From Margaritispora aquatica (lineage: Eukaryota > Ascomycota > Leotiomycetes > Helotiales > Discinellaceae), in NCBI GenBank assembly GCA_007644065.1, contig VJWN01000016.1:419207-483206 (forward strand): DNA of 64,000 nt. The letters are read 5' to 3'. Of the stretch, positions 10,469 through 23,293 are shown piece after piece. Below the pieces are notes generated by a model. It saw nothing but the letters and a program-made list of their open reading frames with translations, had not been told where the DNA came from and ran no database searches. Numbering within the stretch: position 1 is the first letter of the stretch; each line of letters opens with the position of its first letter. The translations under genes and the position numbers were made by a program.

Positions 10469-12543
10469 GCAACTTTGTTTTGATGAAATTATGATACCAA
10501 TGCACCAAAAACTGTTGCTCTTAGTTTCATCTCACCTTTTCTTTCTTTCTTTCTTTTCGCGTCACGCAACTACGTCATCGTCTGATATGTATATGTTAGT
10601 GAGCTCGGATGATTCAAGGCATCACCTCCCTCTACCTACTTCATGCATACTATTTTGTTGCATTTCGCACTGCGGTGCCGATTTCTCCGATCTCTGAATA
10701 ATGGAGCTCGGAGCTTGTTGCTCGTTGTATTTGCTGTTGCCAAGTCTTTTGTTAATGCAGTTCTCGCGCTACTGTCCGAAGCGTAGCCGGCTGTTGCACA
10801 TCGATAGCTTGAGGCTCAGTCGTGGGATCAGACGCAATTGTGGCTCAAGTTTTCATCTTAGATGTTTTTTTGAACAAGAACCTTGGCGTGGCGTGTATGT
10901 TGAGTTAGTAGTACTGATGTTTTGGTTCTAGTTGTATATCAACATCAATTGCTGCCCAGCTTGAAGGATTTGCCACCGATCTCATGAATTGCTTTTTCAA
11001 TATTTCCCATTTTCTTCTATTTCTTCTACTTTCGAACCATTGCGTATCTCAGCTTCTTCTTCTTAAAAGACCCATCATCAATTGTATAAAGCCTTCCAAC
11101 AAGCCTACGATCTCGTGTTTCTTCAGACCGCATGCATTTGTATATCTCGTGTAAAACAAGAGTTGGTGATCTTGCTGCGAGTATGCAGTCTTGTGTGACT
11201 GAAATGTGGGATAGTTGGTGCCCTAGTAGATCGAGCCTCCCGATCATTGATCGGATCTTGTAGGAAGTGACGATATGATCGAGTCTAACCCTGATGCTAT
11301 CCGAGTAAGTGCAAAACCTCCCACAGTATTCTGCCTCTGGCAAACGGGGATGAGCTAACAATCTGTTGAGTTAGCAGATGGTTTGAGCAGCATAGATGAG
11401 ACTACTTCTTTGATATTTGTATGGTGTAGATATTGCTCATTGTAGCTGATTCTTAAAGACATTGTATGGTGACCTGCCCTGACTTCGCTCGTCAGACCTC
11501 ACTTGACTGATGGTCAGGGGCGATTGTCCAGCAGTACCATTCCAGAGTCCCAATATTGAAACTCCCGACGAAAGAGAGATCTATTACGCAATATCATGAG
11601 CAGAGTTCCAGTTCGGGAAGTCAGAAAAAGTGACAAGCACTTGGCGAATCCCGTCACAATTCTTATTTCTGCCGATCCCGCGAAGTCAAAAAGGTTGAAA
11701 CGGTATCAAAATGCGAATATATGAGGGACTTAGTTGAGTTCGCTAATACGGTACGAATCATCAAAGATCCGTCCGCAATTGATTAGGGACGAAGTTTGTA
11801 TGGTTGACAGATACGAAGAGCTTCTTGATGTCGACGACCACTTGATATTGACATGATGATGGGCGACATTTGATAAATATACATCAACAATAGTCACAGA
11901 GCTTGTTGTAGGGAAGAAACATCCGAAATTCAGCAATTATACGTTCAGACGAACCTTCAGATTTAACAGCGATTTTGTATGCCAAAGTCTATTCGAGGAC
12001 ATAAGCTCCCAGGTGCCTCGGATTCAGACATAAGGTTCATGGGGCAATGTCTCCAAATCTCCTCCCTACTCCTCGCACTGTTCGCCGAGCTGCTTACAAC
12101 GTTGAATGAGATTGAGGATTTCCTTGTCCATCCTCTCATTGGTTCTTGACCCTTGACTGAGTCGAAGCGAGCCCGAGAAATCTATACGATGAGCCGAGTC
12201 CGAGTGCGATGCTCGTATACTCGCAAACCGAGCTGCGTGATTGGTGCAGAAGTTATACCTCCAACGGCTTTCTCATGTCCGACCAAGATTTGTGCACACG
12301 TCTTCCAAATGTGGAGAGATATATTGGTTGCATAGGTTCTATGTTTTTACCCGCCTCTCAGGTGCTTGGAAGTTATTTGTTATATAACTGCGAAAGTACG
12401 AGCTGCCTTCTAGTCTCTCCATACCACAACCATTCTATACTGGCTTGAAATCAACAATCAACTTCATCACACGTTTTCAGATCGAGCACGAACAACACTT
12501 GATCACTAAACTATCTGACTGATCTAATATAAACTGGACTAAG
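10469..12543. other. Two-kilobase intergenic region, no gene seen
   Basis: A pyrimidine tract with repeated CTTT (about 10535-10558) lies just behind the phosphatase stop. The remaining open frames are short, overlap each other and match nothing. The right end carries the promoter of the MFS gene. Confidence 0.5.
12381..12387 (+). promoter_or_regulatory. TATA box (TATATAA) of the MFS gene
   Basis: The motif is 163 bases before the ATG at 12544, a plausible core-promoter position. Confidence 0.4.
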
Positions 12544-14292
12544 ATGTCTTCAAGTCCGGATTTGGAACGAGGGAGTGCGCCAGAAATTGTGAAGGAGAAA
12601 CATGAGAACGGAACAATACCATCACACGATATCTCAGAATCAGAATCAGCATCTCGAGAAAGACCTTTCTCAGCAAGCACATTAGTACCAGATCCAAGTG
12701 ACAAGTATGTGGTTGATTGGGAAAACGAATCCGATCCAGAAAACCCCATCAATTGGACGCCGAGGAAGAAATGGAGGAATTTGACGAGCATCAGCTTTAT
12801 CACCTTGATCACGTATGTCTTTCAGCCGAATAAAATGGGACGTTGCTGACAACTCAAGACCACTTGCTTCATCAATGTTTGCGCCTGGTGTGCCACAGGT
12901 GATGAGAGACTTCAATTCCACGAACAAGGAACTTGCTTCGTTTGTGGTTTCAATATATATTCTTGGTTTTGCAATTGGTCCAATGTGAGTAACAGCACTT
13001 CTTTGCTTTTAACATACTAATCCAACCAGGATCATCGCGCCTCTATCTGAATTGTATGGACGAAAGAAACTCTATCAATGCTGCAACGTCCTTTTCCTAG
13101 CATGTACCATCGTCTGCGGCGAATCCACGAATCTGGGCATGTTCCTCGCTTTTCGATTCTGGGCTGGATGTGCAGGTGTTGCACCGCTAACTATAGGAGC
13201 TGGATCAGTGGCAGATCTTATGACAGTCACGGAGAGAGGAAGTGCAATGGCCATCTTCTCATTAGGCCCTCTTCTTGGTCCTATCATTGGTCCCATTGCT
13301 GGAGGTTACATTTCTGAAGGATTAGGATGGAGATGGGTGTTCCGTATTCTTGCAATAGCCGTAAGTTCTTCATTCACCTATACTGATGTCTCCTAATATC
13401 AACAGTCTGCCTTTGTTACCATCATGTCTTTCTTTCTCAACGAAACATACGCCTCCACAATCTTAGCAGCGAAAGCCGCCAAGTTGCGCAAAACTCACAA
13501 CGACCCACTCTACCAATCCAAATTCCACTCTGACCTGCCTGCCGCTACGGTTTTCAAGCGCGCCATCTTACGACCAATGAAGATGCTTTTCCTCTCCCCT
13601 ATCATCGCCTTACTATCCCTTCACTTGTCGATGGTGTACGGCTATCTCTACCTTCTCTTCACAACATTCAACTTGGTTTTCCAGGGCATATACGGCTTCT
13701 CGACCGGTGCAGTGGGTCTTACATTCTTAGGACTTGGAGTAGGCTGCATCGCAGGTGTTGTTATCATCGGTGGTGCAAGCGACAAAGTTTATTTGTACTT
13801 CTGCAAGATAAACGGCAAGGGACCCGGTGAAGGAAAACCAGAATACAGACTGCCTATCATGGTCGTGTGCTCGCTATTCTGCCCCGTTGGACTGTTCTGG
13901 TACGGATGGTCCGCACAAGCACACGCGCATTTCATCGTTCCCATCATCGGAAGTTCATTCATGGCATTTGGAATGATGAGCGTCATGGTACGTTCCCTCC
14001 TCCCTCCTCATCTTACCTCCCATCACTAACACCCCCCTAGTTACCCGTGCAGAACTACCTCGTCGATGCCTACACGCAATACGCCGCCTCCGCCATCGCG
14101 GCAGCCACGATCCTGCGATCCTTACTCGGCGCGTTGCTGCCATTGGCTGGACAGCCTATGTTTGACAAACTCGGTGTTGGATGGGGAAACAGTCTGCTTG
14201 CCTTCTTGGCGCTGGCTTTCTCGCCTGTCCCGTGGGTATTTTGGAAATATGGCGAGCGCATCAGGACGAGGAATCCAATCAAATTGGACTGA
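12544..14292 (+). CDS. MFS transporter, DHA1 drug/polyamine type
   Basis: The gene has five exons: 12544-12812, 12859-12984, 13030-13360, 13406-13987 and 14041-14292, encoding 519 aa. A hydrophilic N-terminus of about 80 residues ends with [14 protein letters not shown], the usual lead-in of fungal DHA1 exporters. Twelve membrane helices follow. Motif A appears as [35 protein letters not shown] is the motif C and antiporter block in helices 5-6, and [19 protein letters not shown] is the conserved loop into helices 9-10. It is expected to be a plasma-membrane proton antiporter for toxic or signalling small molecules; the substrate cannot be deduced. No biosynthetic genes are adjacent, so a cluster role is not supported. 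Confidence 0.92.
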
Positions 14293-16488
14293 GCTTGCTA
14301 CATGTGAGAAGGAGGCTTAGATTGGGATTGTTATGTGGGATTTTATTAAAATTGTGTATACATTTGAAGCGAGCATAGCGATTGGAGCCTCGGTTGGGAT
14401 TTTCGGATATTTCGAGGATTTGCCTCGTGGCGTTGCATAGGCGAGCGAAGCCTGGGTACCTATATAATTAATACTACGAAAACCAGAAGGTTAATGAACA
14501 AGAATTTATTTCACAGTCACTCGACCTAGTATATCGCCTAAATTGTAGCTAATACTGTCTAATACACCTCTACTCAGCAATCTTTACCAGTAGGCATATT
14601 CGAATCTTTTTTAACCTCAGCTTCCCACCCTATGATCTTGTGGTAAAGTATAGCAAAAGCTTCAAAAGTCACTTGGTCCTATGAATTATACCCCGCTGAA
14701 GTTTCCGATATAAAGGGGACTTTCATTCTCTACGACATTCGTCTCAGCGCCTCGTTCTTGTATGGATCATCCAGGTAATGGATGGAGTGTGGGTGCTGGA
14801 ACTTCGCGTTGCTATCTAATTTTATTCCTGTGCATGCTTACTGATTGGAATTTTCGAGGTGCAAAGTCTAATGTTTGATGTTTCTTGGATAGTATTGAAG
14901 GATACCCCGATCTGGAAGATCCAACATTCGTCATGCTTGTTGTTGAAAGCGAAAGCGAAATGTGGCGGTGTGCATATAATTGACAGCAGTTTGGAAGATT
15001 TCAGCATTAGTTATCTATGATACTAGGTCCCCCCACGGCAGGAGCTCTGGAAAGGGGACCTCAAAGAGTTGATGAAGCTGTTGTCAAACGGGTAAGCGAC
15101 CGTGTCGTGCGCCGACAGAGCTTGGATCGGAAATGTAGCGCTTTTGTGTGCTTTTGAGGAGTTATACACTGACTGCAGTACGGCGCGTTGTGTATTTATA
15201 CTTGCAGTGATATCTGGACAGATTGAAATGAATCCTGCATGCTCGCTTATTGAGCTGCGCGGAAGAACTGAATTTATGATTTTGTGAATCAAATTGAAAG
15301 CAAAATGAATGATTTTTTGTTTTTTTTAAGCTATACCTGTTAAAAACCCTCCTTATTTGAAGTTGCTCAGTGGAACAAAGCTTGGAATACAAGTGAAATT
15401 TATGGTGGAGAACTTGAGTAGTTGGCCGCCTGAGATGGTGTTTAGTCTTGGCCTGAAGTTGCGAGGGCCAGGAACACAGAGAAGTCGATTATTGATGTGC
15501 AGAAATTCTATCGGGGGTTGCTGAATGACTTGGCAATGGCCAAAATGCTGATATTTTCGACTAGCAGTGAGGTGTCATGCATGATACGTTGACAGCAAGA
15601 TCATCCATACTTTCGAAGCATAGCTTCCTTCATCTATATTGAAAAGAATCAAGTATCGAAATGATACCTTCGAAATAAACCTTACAGCTTTCAATTCTTG
15701 ACAGCATTCAAAAAATGACAGCAATGATCATTACCAAGTTTTCCTTGATATCCTCCCAAATTCCATGAGAAGTAGAAGATTTCGGATATTTCGAAAATTG
15801 TGTGCGGGCGATCAAAAGGTCAAAAAACTTGGTGCCGTAGACAAGGATCCGAGCCGCCTATGTCGGAGTACTCATTTGAAAAAGCAGGATATCGTTCTTA
15901 TGAGTGTTGCGTGTCGGGCTTTTATACGACTTAATTTAGGTAGAGAGATATCAGCGAGTTTGTTGATACCTGATCGCAGAACTCGTCTCGCAACAGCTAT
16001 TGAAGTGGTTACTGATAGTTTCGGTGCTGAGTCAAGATATATAACGTTTGAATGAGAGAATTCGTTGTTAACTTTGTGAAAAGATGAATCGGAACTTGTA
16101 GAACTGTAGTGGGATTGCATTCTTTGCTGCCTGTTCCTTTTACTCTCTGCAAGGTGATTTATTGCCTGTCTAGCAAATCGCACCCCGCCTGACAGACGGC
16201 TTCAAGAATGATTCATCTTTGGTGATGAAGGAGATGGCGGGACACTTGATAAGAGACTTACATACAGTTAGGGTAGGGTATGTGATCTCCACAAAGGATT
16301 CACCACAGCCAGATATGCAGCGAAAGAGAAGAACTGGAAGGGAATGTGGGGTGGTGGAATAAGGATTTGCAAAGCTCAATCTCAAATATCAATGCATTCG
16401 ATATCTATATGCAACAAAAACAAAATACAGGAAGCTCGTCATCATAATCCCATGTCACATGCTTGCTCAAAATCCCAAAATTCCAAAC
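14293..16488. other. Intergenic region between convergent genes, no gene seen
   Basis: The MFS gene and the SYLF gene point toward each other here. The longest frame (15765-16055, 96 codons) is basic, lacks any recognisable domain and is overlapped by a frame on the other strand. I see no transposon remnant or RNA gene. Confidence 0.5.
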
Positions 16489-17899
16489 TCAAGAATATCT
16501 CGGTGGTCCATCAGGATCCTGCTTTGCCTGTGCCGGAGGCGGCGGTGGTGGAGCAGGAAATCCCGAGTCTGTCCTGTGAATAGGCGTGATAGGTGCCCCG
16601 GGCGGAGGAGGCGCAAAGCCTGAATCTGTTCGTGCCAGGTGAGGTCCTGTCGGTGCGGCAGGATTGTATGCCATATGTGGAGGAACTGACGATGGACCTG
16701 CTGCGGCTGCTGGGTTGTACGGCATGTGCTGAGGAACTTCGGCTGGGAACCCAGAAGGCGTTCCTTGCTTCTGATCAAGTCCGTATGCTGATGGAGGAGC
16801 ATATGCGCCGTGAGCTGTGACATTGGGGTAGTCTGCTGGAGGAGAAAAGGCGTTGACTTGTTCGTGCGTCGGTTCGTTTATCTTCTCTAGTGGGACATCT
16901 GATGGTGGTGGTTGGGCGTCTGCTTGATGGATGATAGTTGCATCCGCAGGTTTACCTTCTGCGGACTTCACTACCTCGGCGAGAAGTCTCGTTGATGCAG
17001 GAATGTTCTTGACATGGCCACTTAGAATGCTTGCAATTGGCAAACGCTCTCCGTAGTAACGTGCGTTTTCATCATTGCGCTCGACGATGATGGTGCCGTC
17101 GAACTGTAATCCACCGTAAAGACCACGTGATTTCATGTAACTCCAAATGGGCTTGCGATTCTTGAGTAGTTCGCTCTCCACGATTCCACCAGCACCCAAT
17201 GGGCCAGCAACAACGCTCAGCTCGCCTCCGAGAGAAACGCGGACTTTGCTGAAGGCGGCAAGAGCTTCACGAGTGTTGATGACAACAACACAATCGTAGA
17301 TATCAATACCAGCCATGAAGCCGACGCCGAGTGTGTGGATTAGTATACCGGAAGGAGGCGACCATGTCCCATCCTCTTTGCGAGCAATCAAAACACCGGA
17401 ACCTCCAGCTCCAGATACCCAAAGACCAGTTCGCATGACCGTGAAGATAGCGAGACCAACTGCCTTCTCGATGACCTTTTGAGGGATTTTCACCAAGACC
17501 TTTGGTTTGCTCTTTGGTCCTGCTGTTTTTGCTGCTGGAGAGGTCGCATCCACTGTGTCTTCTTTGTAGAATCCATCTTCTATTTTGCCGTTAGCCTTCT
17601 TTTTGTTTTGATGCAAGATACGTACTGCAGAAAGACTTTAGGATTCGTGCAGCTTTGTCGGACTCGTGATCCAAGGCTTGAGGCCAAAACGCTTCCGAGC
17701 CAATCTTGTTGGTGAGCTTATTCACTGGTGCACCAAGCTTCTCAAAGGCATTCCATGCTTTGTCAAAGACAGCTTTGCCGCTATGCTTGGCCTTATCGAG
17801 TCCGGATTGCTTAGGAGGGGTATGGGAGCCAGTTCCCACGGGTGTGGTTGTCCCGGTTGGGTGGGTAGGGTAGAGATTTGGGTTATTAGGCGCTGACAT
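16489..17899 (-). CDS. SYLF (Ysc84/Lsb3) domain protein
   Basis: The gene has two exons, 17899-17626 and 17579-16489, encoding 454 aa. The intron joins LKSFC to KDGFYKEDTVDA. The first about 90 residues lead into AARILKSF and the SYLF domain runs to about residue 310: IPQKVIEKAVGLAIFTV, MRTGLWVSGAGGSGVL, HTLGVGFMAGIDIYDCV, VSLGGELSVVAGPLGAGG, and KSRGLYGGLQFDGTII. Yeast Ysc84 and Lsb3 bind phosphoinositides and actin at endocytic patches through this domain. Where those carry a C-terminal SH3 domain, this protein has a long Pro/Ala/Gly-rich tail with repeats such as PHMAYNPAA and RTDSGF followed by polyproline, which could itself recruit SH3 partners. Role in actin-patch endocytosis is inferred from the family. 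Confidence 0.9.
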
Positions 17900-19015
17900 T
17901 TTTGCTTTTGGTTTGTATGAAGTCCGATGTCCTGAAATGGGGATGAACCGTTGAACTGTTGTTATATATTTCCTATGGTGATGCTGCGCATTCGAGATGC
18001 AACTCAGCCACGTGGGTATTCGCAACAATGACGAGGCAAGCGAGTGGATGAAGTGTATTAGCGAATCAGGGGCGATGATGTCATGACTAAGCGAGGGGTG
18101 ATTCAAGAAACCTAATATCAACTTCAAGTTTTGGATATTCACAGCCACGACATACCTCAATCATGTGTTTTCGTTTTGCCTCTGATTGCGAGTCATTATC
18201 TTTCCGATTTACGAGCGCCAAAGCAGGGCTGAAGTCCGTACCTGAGCTAACCTACAACAGGTACGAGCTCGCGTGCTTATTTCATGCCTGTTTTACGCTG
18301 ATTGCGAAGTACTTGTGGTTTTTTGCGAATGTACGCATCTGACAGGATTCTCGAGGATCCGAATCCTATGACTGGCCATGTCCTCCGAGACCTCCGGCCA
18401 CTTTGCAGGATGCAGAATTAGGAACGAGGCCAGTGTCCACTTTGTTACAATTCTACTGGCCATTTTGGAACGACAAGCGAAAGATTAGATGAGACCATCA
18501 TTCTTGCACTCTTGGCGAGAAATCGTTGTTACATCAACCCGTGACCCTGGAAAGTTCTCGGGATTGCCGTACAGCTTGATTGGTGAGGGTACTGGAAGCG
18601 TCCTTCAAGACCCCGAAGACACCGATTGTAGGTCGGCGACGTACTGCCAATTTGGGAAGCTCTTTACGCCTCTCACAATGTTGTATCCAGTCAATACAGT
18701 CCATTCCTCAGGTATGTAGTATCTTCATCACGTGATCACTGACAAGCTTCTAGAAGGCCCGAAGTCCACCATGTTTTGTTCTCTTGCAGCTGCACACGTT
18801 ATCTTTACTGTATCTGGTCAAGTTTCTGTGTATTTAGTCGTTGAGTATATTTATCAGCGAATGTTGTTTCGCGATTGAGCCAAGAGTATCGGCCAAAGCC
18901 GTTCGTCTCACGGATCAGTGGCTGAATGCCTCAAGGCTGAGAAAGCCTTAGCAAAGTCTTGCGAGATCTACCCCACATTCGATTAACCTTATATTTCTGC
19001 TCGACGGCACTCAAT
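17900..19015. other. Divergent promoter region, no gene seen
   Basis: This spacer separates the leftward SYLF gene from the rightward Zn2Cys6 gene. It has a TATATAA on the minus strand near 17962-17968, suitable for the SYLF gene. The ORF at 18489-18719 matches nothing. Confidence 0.5.
17962..17968 (-). promoter_or_regulatory. TATA box (TATATAA) of the SYLF gene
   Basis: The motif lies 63 bases before the SYLF start codon on the minus strand. Confidence 0.4.
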
Positions 19016-20686
19016 ATGGGCAAGATAGTGAAGATCACAGCTATGGATTCAAAGTTAAATCAAGAAGTCACGAGGAAGAAGAGAAAGCCAGCTCCGAGGG
19101 TGAAGACGGGATGTTTGACGTGCAAGTGAGTGGTCTTCCAACAATTAAGAAAAGCAATACTGATCCAGCATAGATATCGAAGAGTAAAGTGCGGGGAAGA
19201 ACGCCCCATTTGCCACCGATGTATCAAATTCGACGTGCAGTGCGATGGATATCCAAATGATATTTCGTCGTGTCATGCAAAGAGCCGACAACTTCTTCCT
19301 ACGCCTCAGAACGACTTAACAATCAACATCTTCGAGAATGAGAGCGAGAGGCAGTACTTCAATCTCTTCTGCTCCCGGACCGGATTTGAAATCTTGCCCG
19401 GATTTGAATCTGGCTCTATCCGTCAAACACTACTTCAGTATTGTCACTCAGATCCATGCATTCGCCATGCAATAGTAGCAATAGGAGCACTCGACAAAAC
19501 AGCAGAGATGACCCGAGATTTCGGAAATCTATCTGTCTCCAGTGAGAATACGACCGGTGGTTCCCATCACACAGCTGCACTACAACAATACACCAAGGCA
19601 GTTCGACACATGAATCGAGCTGCGCTAGACTCTCGAATGGATATCAAAACTACACTCCTGACATGTCTTCTGATAGTCTGCTTCGAAGCCTGGAACGGTA
19701 ACCTACATCTCGCAGTACAACAAGTGCATATCGCAGTAGCTCTCATTCAAGATTGGTATGCCTCACTGTCCCCGCCAGGCAGTCCGAGAAGCGACAGCGG
19801 CGGACTCTCACCAGCACCAGATGTCATAGATCACGATCTCCTTCAGATATTTTGTCGACTATCCATCCAATTAGCGTTCATAGCCGATGAATCAGCAACA
19901 GCGACGAGAGCTATCATTGGCTCAGAGGGCAGGATGCTAGTTGCATCAATGCCGGAAGTCTTCAATTCTCTTAGAGAAGCGGCCGTGTACCAGCAAGCGA
20001 TCCAACGTCGCGGAGGTCACTTCATCGCTACTTATGGCGTTGCCTGGTCAGCTGGGAACCCAGCCCCAACACGTGAAGTCTACGAAGAAAGATTGGAAAT
20101 TGAGAACGATTGCCGGCGCTGGCTGCGTGCCTTCGAATGGCTGGTCAAGAACGTTGAGACTGTCGAAGAGAGACGACATGCACATACAATCCTACTTCAG
20201 ATGTCATCTGGTCTCATCTCCATTGCAACAGCACTTAGCGCAGATGAGACAGTATACGATGCCTACCTTCCAATATTCGGACAAATTGTCTCACTAGCCG
20301 GAGATGTCCTAAGCTCCTACCCCGTCACCAAGCAGAGCGCTAACACGCATTTCTGCTTCGACACGCGGATCATCCTTCCACTCTGGAAAGTCGGTTTGAA
20401 GTGCCGTGATGGGGTAGTGAGGAGAAAAGCAGTTGCGTTACTGCTGAGTCGGCCCATGAAAGAGGGGATTTGGGATTCTATCTTGGCCGGTAAGATGGTC
20501 AACTGGGTGATGGAGTTGGAAGAGGAACATCTAGATATCTATGGACAAGTGCCTGGGTGGGCGAGGATCAAGGGCGTTAAGTGGAGTAGTGATTTGGAGG
20601 CGAGAACGGCTTTGCTGAACTGTAGACAGAGAGCTGGCGAGGGAATAGACGAGGTCGTGATGAAGAGGAAAATTGTGGCTTGGTAG
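19016..20686 (+). CDS. Zn2Cys6 transcription factor, DUF3468-like (Fungal_trans_2)
   Basis: The gene has two exons, 19016-19125 and 19174-20686, encoding 540 aa. The intron cuts the zinc cluster after the second cysteine. The spliced cluster has Cys 33, 36, 43, 50, 53 and 60 (GCLTCKYRRVKCGEERPIC). It is preceded by a Lys/Arg-rich stretch (TRKKRKPAPRVKTG), a likely nuclear signal. The remainder has the helical features of DUF3468-type regulators: FEILPGFESGSIRQTLLQYC, IRHAIVAIGALDK, ALQQYTKAVRHMNRA, TCLLIVCFEAWNGN and VQQVHIAVALIQDW. Met10 is an alternative start. A gene lacking the first exon would lose two cluster cysteines, so the two-exon model is needed. Targets are unknown. Confidence 0.9.
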
Positions 20687-21364
20687 TTGGTCCTTCAGGG
20701 CATTGGTGTTTTGGAGCGATGTCGATTGTGCGACAAATACCCCATGTTTTAAAAGTTTGCTGCTGGCATTGCATCTATAGAGTATTATGTTACTCCCTCG
20801 AGAATCTGTATGTATTTAAAGAATAAGACTCAAGTCACTTAGTATTCACAAGCCGTTCAAGATGTGAAAGTTGGAATGACCCTGCAAGCAAAAGACTTCT
20901 CTCACCTGCAGACTTAGTTGAGCTTTCGCTTCCACATCTGGATATCAAATCCTGTGCATTGTTTCATCAAGGTTGAGTGAAATATGTATGTTTTAGTTGC
21001 CTGATTTACACTTTAATTTTTCGACATGACACCAGCATTTCAGTACAATAATCTAACACTCTTCCTACAATTCCCTTCTTCAAAGAATCAAAGACAAGGA
21101 GAAGGTGAGATTTCCCATTATGCATATCTTGCAGAGATAATTTGAAACCCGCAATCTCCTCTTTCTATTGTACCTTGGATGCTGATTGAGAGGAAACCTT
21201 GTTCTTCGGCTATGAGAAACGAGATCATGTGACGCATCCAGATTCATCTATGTCCCGTGATTGAGAATTCTCAAGTACCTACCTATTGGTAAGGTAGATT
21301 TCTGTATGGCTACTCAGTATCTCTGCAAAAAGAAAAAAAAAGCCTGAACCAATAGATTTGAATC
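20687..21364. other. Intergenic, no gene seen
   Basis: This spacer carries the tad2 promoter at its right end. At 21276-21297 there is an imperfect inverted repeat of the TACCTACC / GGTAAGGTA type, one of several in the window. Confidence 0.6.
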
Positions 21365-22058
21365 ATGAGTGTCCCGGAGTCAGCGTCTGGCATGTCAGAG
21401 GAAGAGAAAGCGATGCACCTAGGCTTTATGCGTGAAGCTATTGATATGGTACTAGAATTTTCCATGGCAAAGATACTTACTAACTTAACACTAGGCCGAG
21501 CTCGCCCTCAATAGCGACGAAGCAGCAGTCGGTTGTGTGTTCGTCCACAAAGGTGCTGTCATAGGACGAGGCATGAACGCTACAAACCGCACGTACAACG
21601 GCACACGGCACGCAGAATTCATCGCCATAAACGAGATTCTCAGCAGCAGGAAGTACGGCCCCGAAGTGCTGAAGGAATGCGATTTGTATGTCACGATCGA
21701 GCCGTGCATCATGTGCGGGAGTCTGATACGGCAGTTTGGGGTGAGGAAGGTGTATTTTGGAGCCGCGAATGATAAGTTTGGAGGCACGGGTGGGGTGTTG
21801 AATCTGCACGTTGCTAATGGGGCGGAGGTTGGAGAGGAGAGGGAAGGAGATGGGTTGAGTCAAGAGGAGAGGGAGAACAGGAGGAAGAGACATGAGGCTG
21901 ATTATGAGGTTAGTGGTGGGTGGATGAGGGAGGAGGCTATTGTTGCTTTGAGGCGGTTTTATGTCCAGGAGAATGGTCGAGCGCCCGAACCAAGGAAGAA
22001 AGATAGGGTGTTGAGGTTAGAGGTCGAGCCTGTGAGTAAAGATATAGGCAAAAGTTGA
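21365..22058 (+). CDS. tad2: tRNA-specific adenosine deaminase subunit Tad2 (ADAT2)
   Basis: The gene has two exons, 21365-21448 and 21495-22058, encoding 215 aa. The protein is the catalytic subunit of the Tad2-Tad3 heterodimer that converts A34 to inosine in the wobble position of tRNAs. The cytidine-deaminase zinc site is complete: His67-Ala-Glu69 in GTRHAEFIAINEIL, and Cys99/Cys102 in IEPCIMCGSLIRQFG. VRKVYFGAANDKFGGTGG is the typical following strand. After the deaminase core there is a charged insertion of about 35 residues rich in Glu and Arg, then the conserved GGWMREEAIVALRRFYVQEN end. A one-exon reading starting in exon 2 would lose the first helix, so the upstream ATG (MSVPES) is preferred. 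Confidence 0.93.
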
Positions 22059-22304
22059 CAGACAATGATCTTCCTCTACCATGACCACAGCCCAAGCGAG
22101 ACATGCGTTGGGTTGATTTGCTGTACATGATCTCATACATCGTGTCGAGCCAGAAATTCCTGAAGATGGGATAATTCGCATCCCAATACGGCTTTCGACC
22201 AGCGTCACGTCATAAATTATGTCGATTAAAAGACATTTTCAGATAATCAAACCAATACAACTCCTAAGCCATATGTACAAATCATCTTCCCACAACCAGC
22301 TGCT

Positions 22305-23018
22305 CTACTTTCCAACCCTCTCGGCTTCTAGTTCCCTTTCTGCTTGCTGATAGTATTTGGCCGTATCCACTCCGTGTTGGTTGTGGTTGACAAAGTTGAA
22401 CCATGGCATGACGTGCAGCCAGAGTCCGGTATATCTTGAGTTTCGACTGGCAACACCCTGGATGTATGGGGTTGTTGTGCTTTCGCCGTAAAGAGCCTCT
22501 CCCTTCTTCACCTTTGTGACCATCTCCTTCATATCCATCTCCAATTCGCGCTTGTTCTCCGTGAAGCCGTAAAATCGCACTGCTAGGTTAGAAACCGTAT
22601 GCACCTGGAGTGGTCTTAAAACATACAAGCAGATCTCTGGTAGGCCAACATGAATCCAGCTCCAACTCCGAGAACACCGGTAAGACGCATAATTGGTGCA
22701 AAACCGCCCTTTCCGACCATCGAAGGCGCAACCCTCTCCCAAAGTAACATCAAGCCAGGTCCAGCAGTGGCCACCGCAGCTCCAGTCGCCCAATCCGAAG
22801 CCCGAGAGTACTTCATAACTCTCTTGAAATGTCTGCAGGATTTAGTACCGCTTGCTCTTCATCCTCAAATGCGTGGGGTGGTCTTACGGATCACTGTCGA
22901 TGAGCTAGGAGGGGAAAGTTAGCTTCAACTTTGGGCGCCATTGAAGAGGGTAACATACAGGATAATCAGTGTGGATCTTCTTTGCGGGCACAAATGGCCT
23001 CGACTCGGTATTCGACAT
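22305..23018 (-). CDS. nuo-20.9: NADH:ubiquinone oxidoreductase 20.9 kDa subunit
   Basis: The gene has four exons: 23018-22959, 22904-22888 (only 17 nt), 22832-22627 and 22579-22305, encoding 185 aa. The product is an accessory membrane-arm subunit of mitochondrial complex I, the Neurospora 20.9 kDa / NUXM family. The N-terminus MSNTESRPFVPAKKIHTDYP joins through the microexon (LIDSDP) to HFKRVMKYSRASDW. Two hydrophobic segments follow (ATGAAVATAGPGLMLLWERV and RLTGVLGVGAGFMLAYQ), then the conserved RFYGFTENKRELEMDMKEM and the Trp/His-rich end near WLHVMPWFNFVNHNQHGVD. The stop lies 246 bases from the convergent tad2 stop, and the start is 275 bases from the divergent csm3 start. Confidence 0.9.
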
Positions 23019-23293
23019 GGTGAAGGCAGTATTGATGTCCCAATTGCTGTTCTGCTTGATCTGGTCCTAGATTTGGATGTCGTCTTTGAGCTTGACCAGA
23101 AACTCGCTAGGCTGTTTTGGGGACTTTTAAAGATGGCCCGTGCATATCACGTCCACCTCGAACAGACGCGTTGAACGTGTAAATTGTAGGTATTTGGCCT
23201 ATTTTACCATCAACGAACGTCTTTTTGAAGTTGCCCTCAGAACTAAATTGGTCGACTACGGAGATATTGCTTTACGCGGTTACAACCTTCGAC
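23019..23293. promoter_or_regulatory. Bidirectional promoter between nuo-20.9 and csm3
   Basis: Only 275 bases separate the two start codons, so both genes must be driven from this interval. No clear TATA box is visible, consistent with housekeeping expression. Confidence 0.6.

Noticed and set aside
10535..10558. CTTT-repeat tract as a functional element
   Set aside because: A short pyrimidine tract in a 3' region is common and has no further structure.
15765..16183. ORFs on both strands between the MFS and SYLF genes
   Set aside because: They are antisense to each other, basic, and unlike any known family.
12544..20686. A secondary-metabolite cluster formed by the MFS exporter and the second Zn2Cys6 regulator
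   Set aside because: No core synthase, P450 or tailoring enzyme lies between or beside them, and the intervening gene is a SYLF actin-patch protein.
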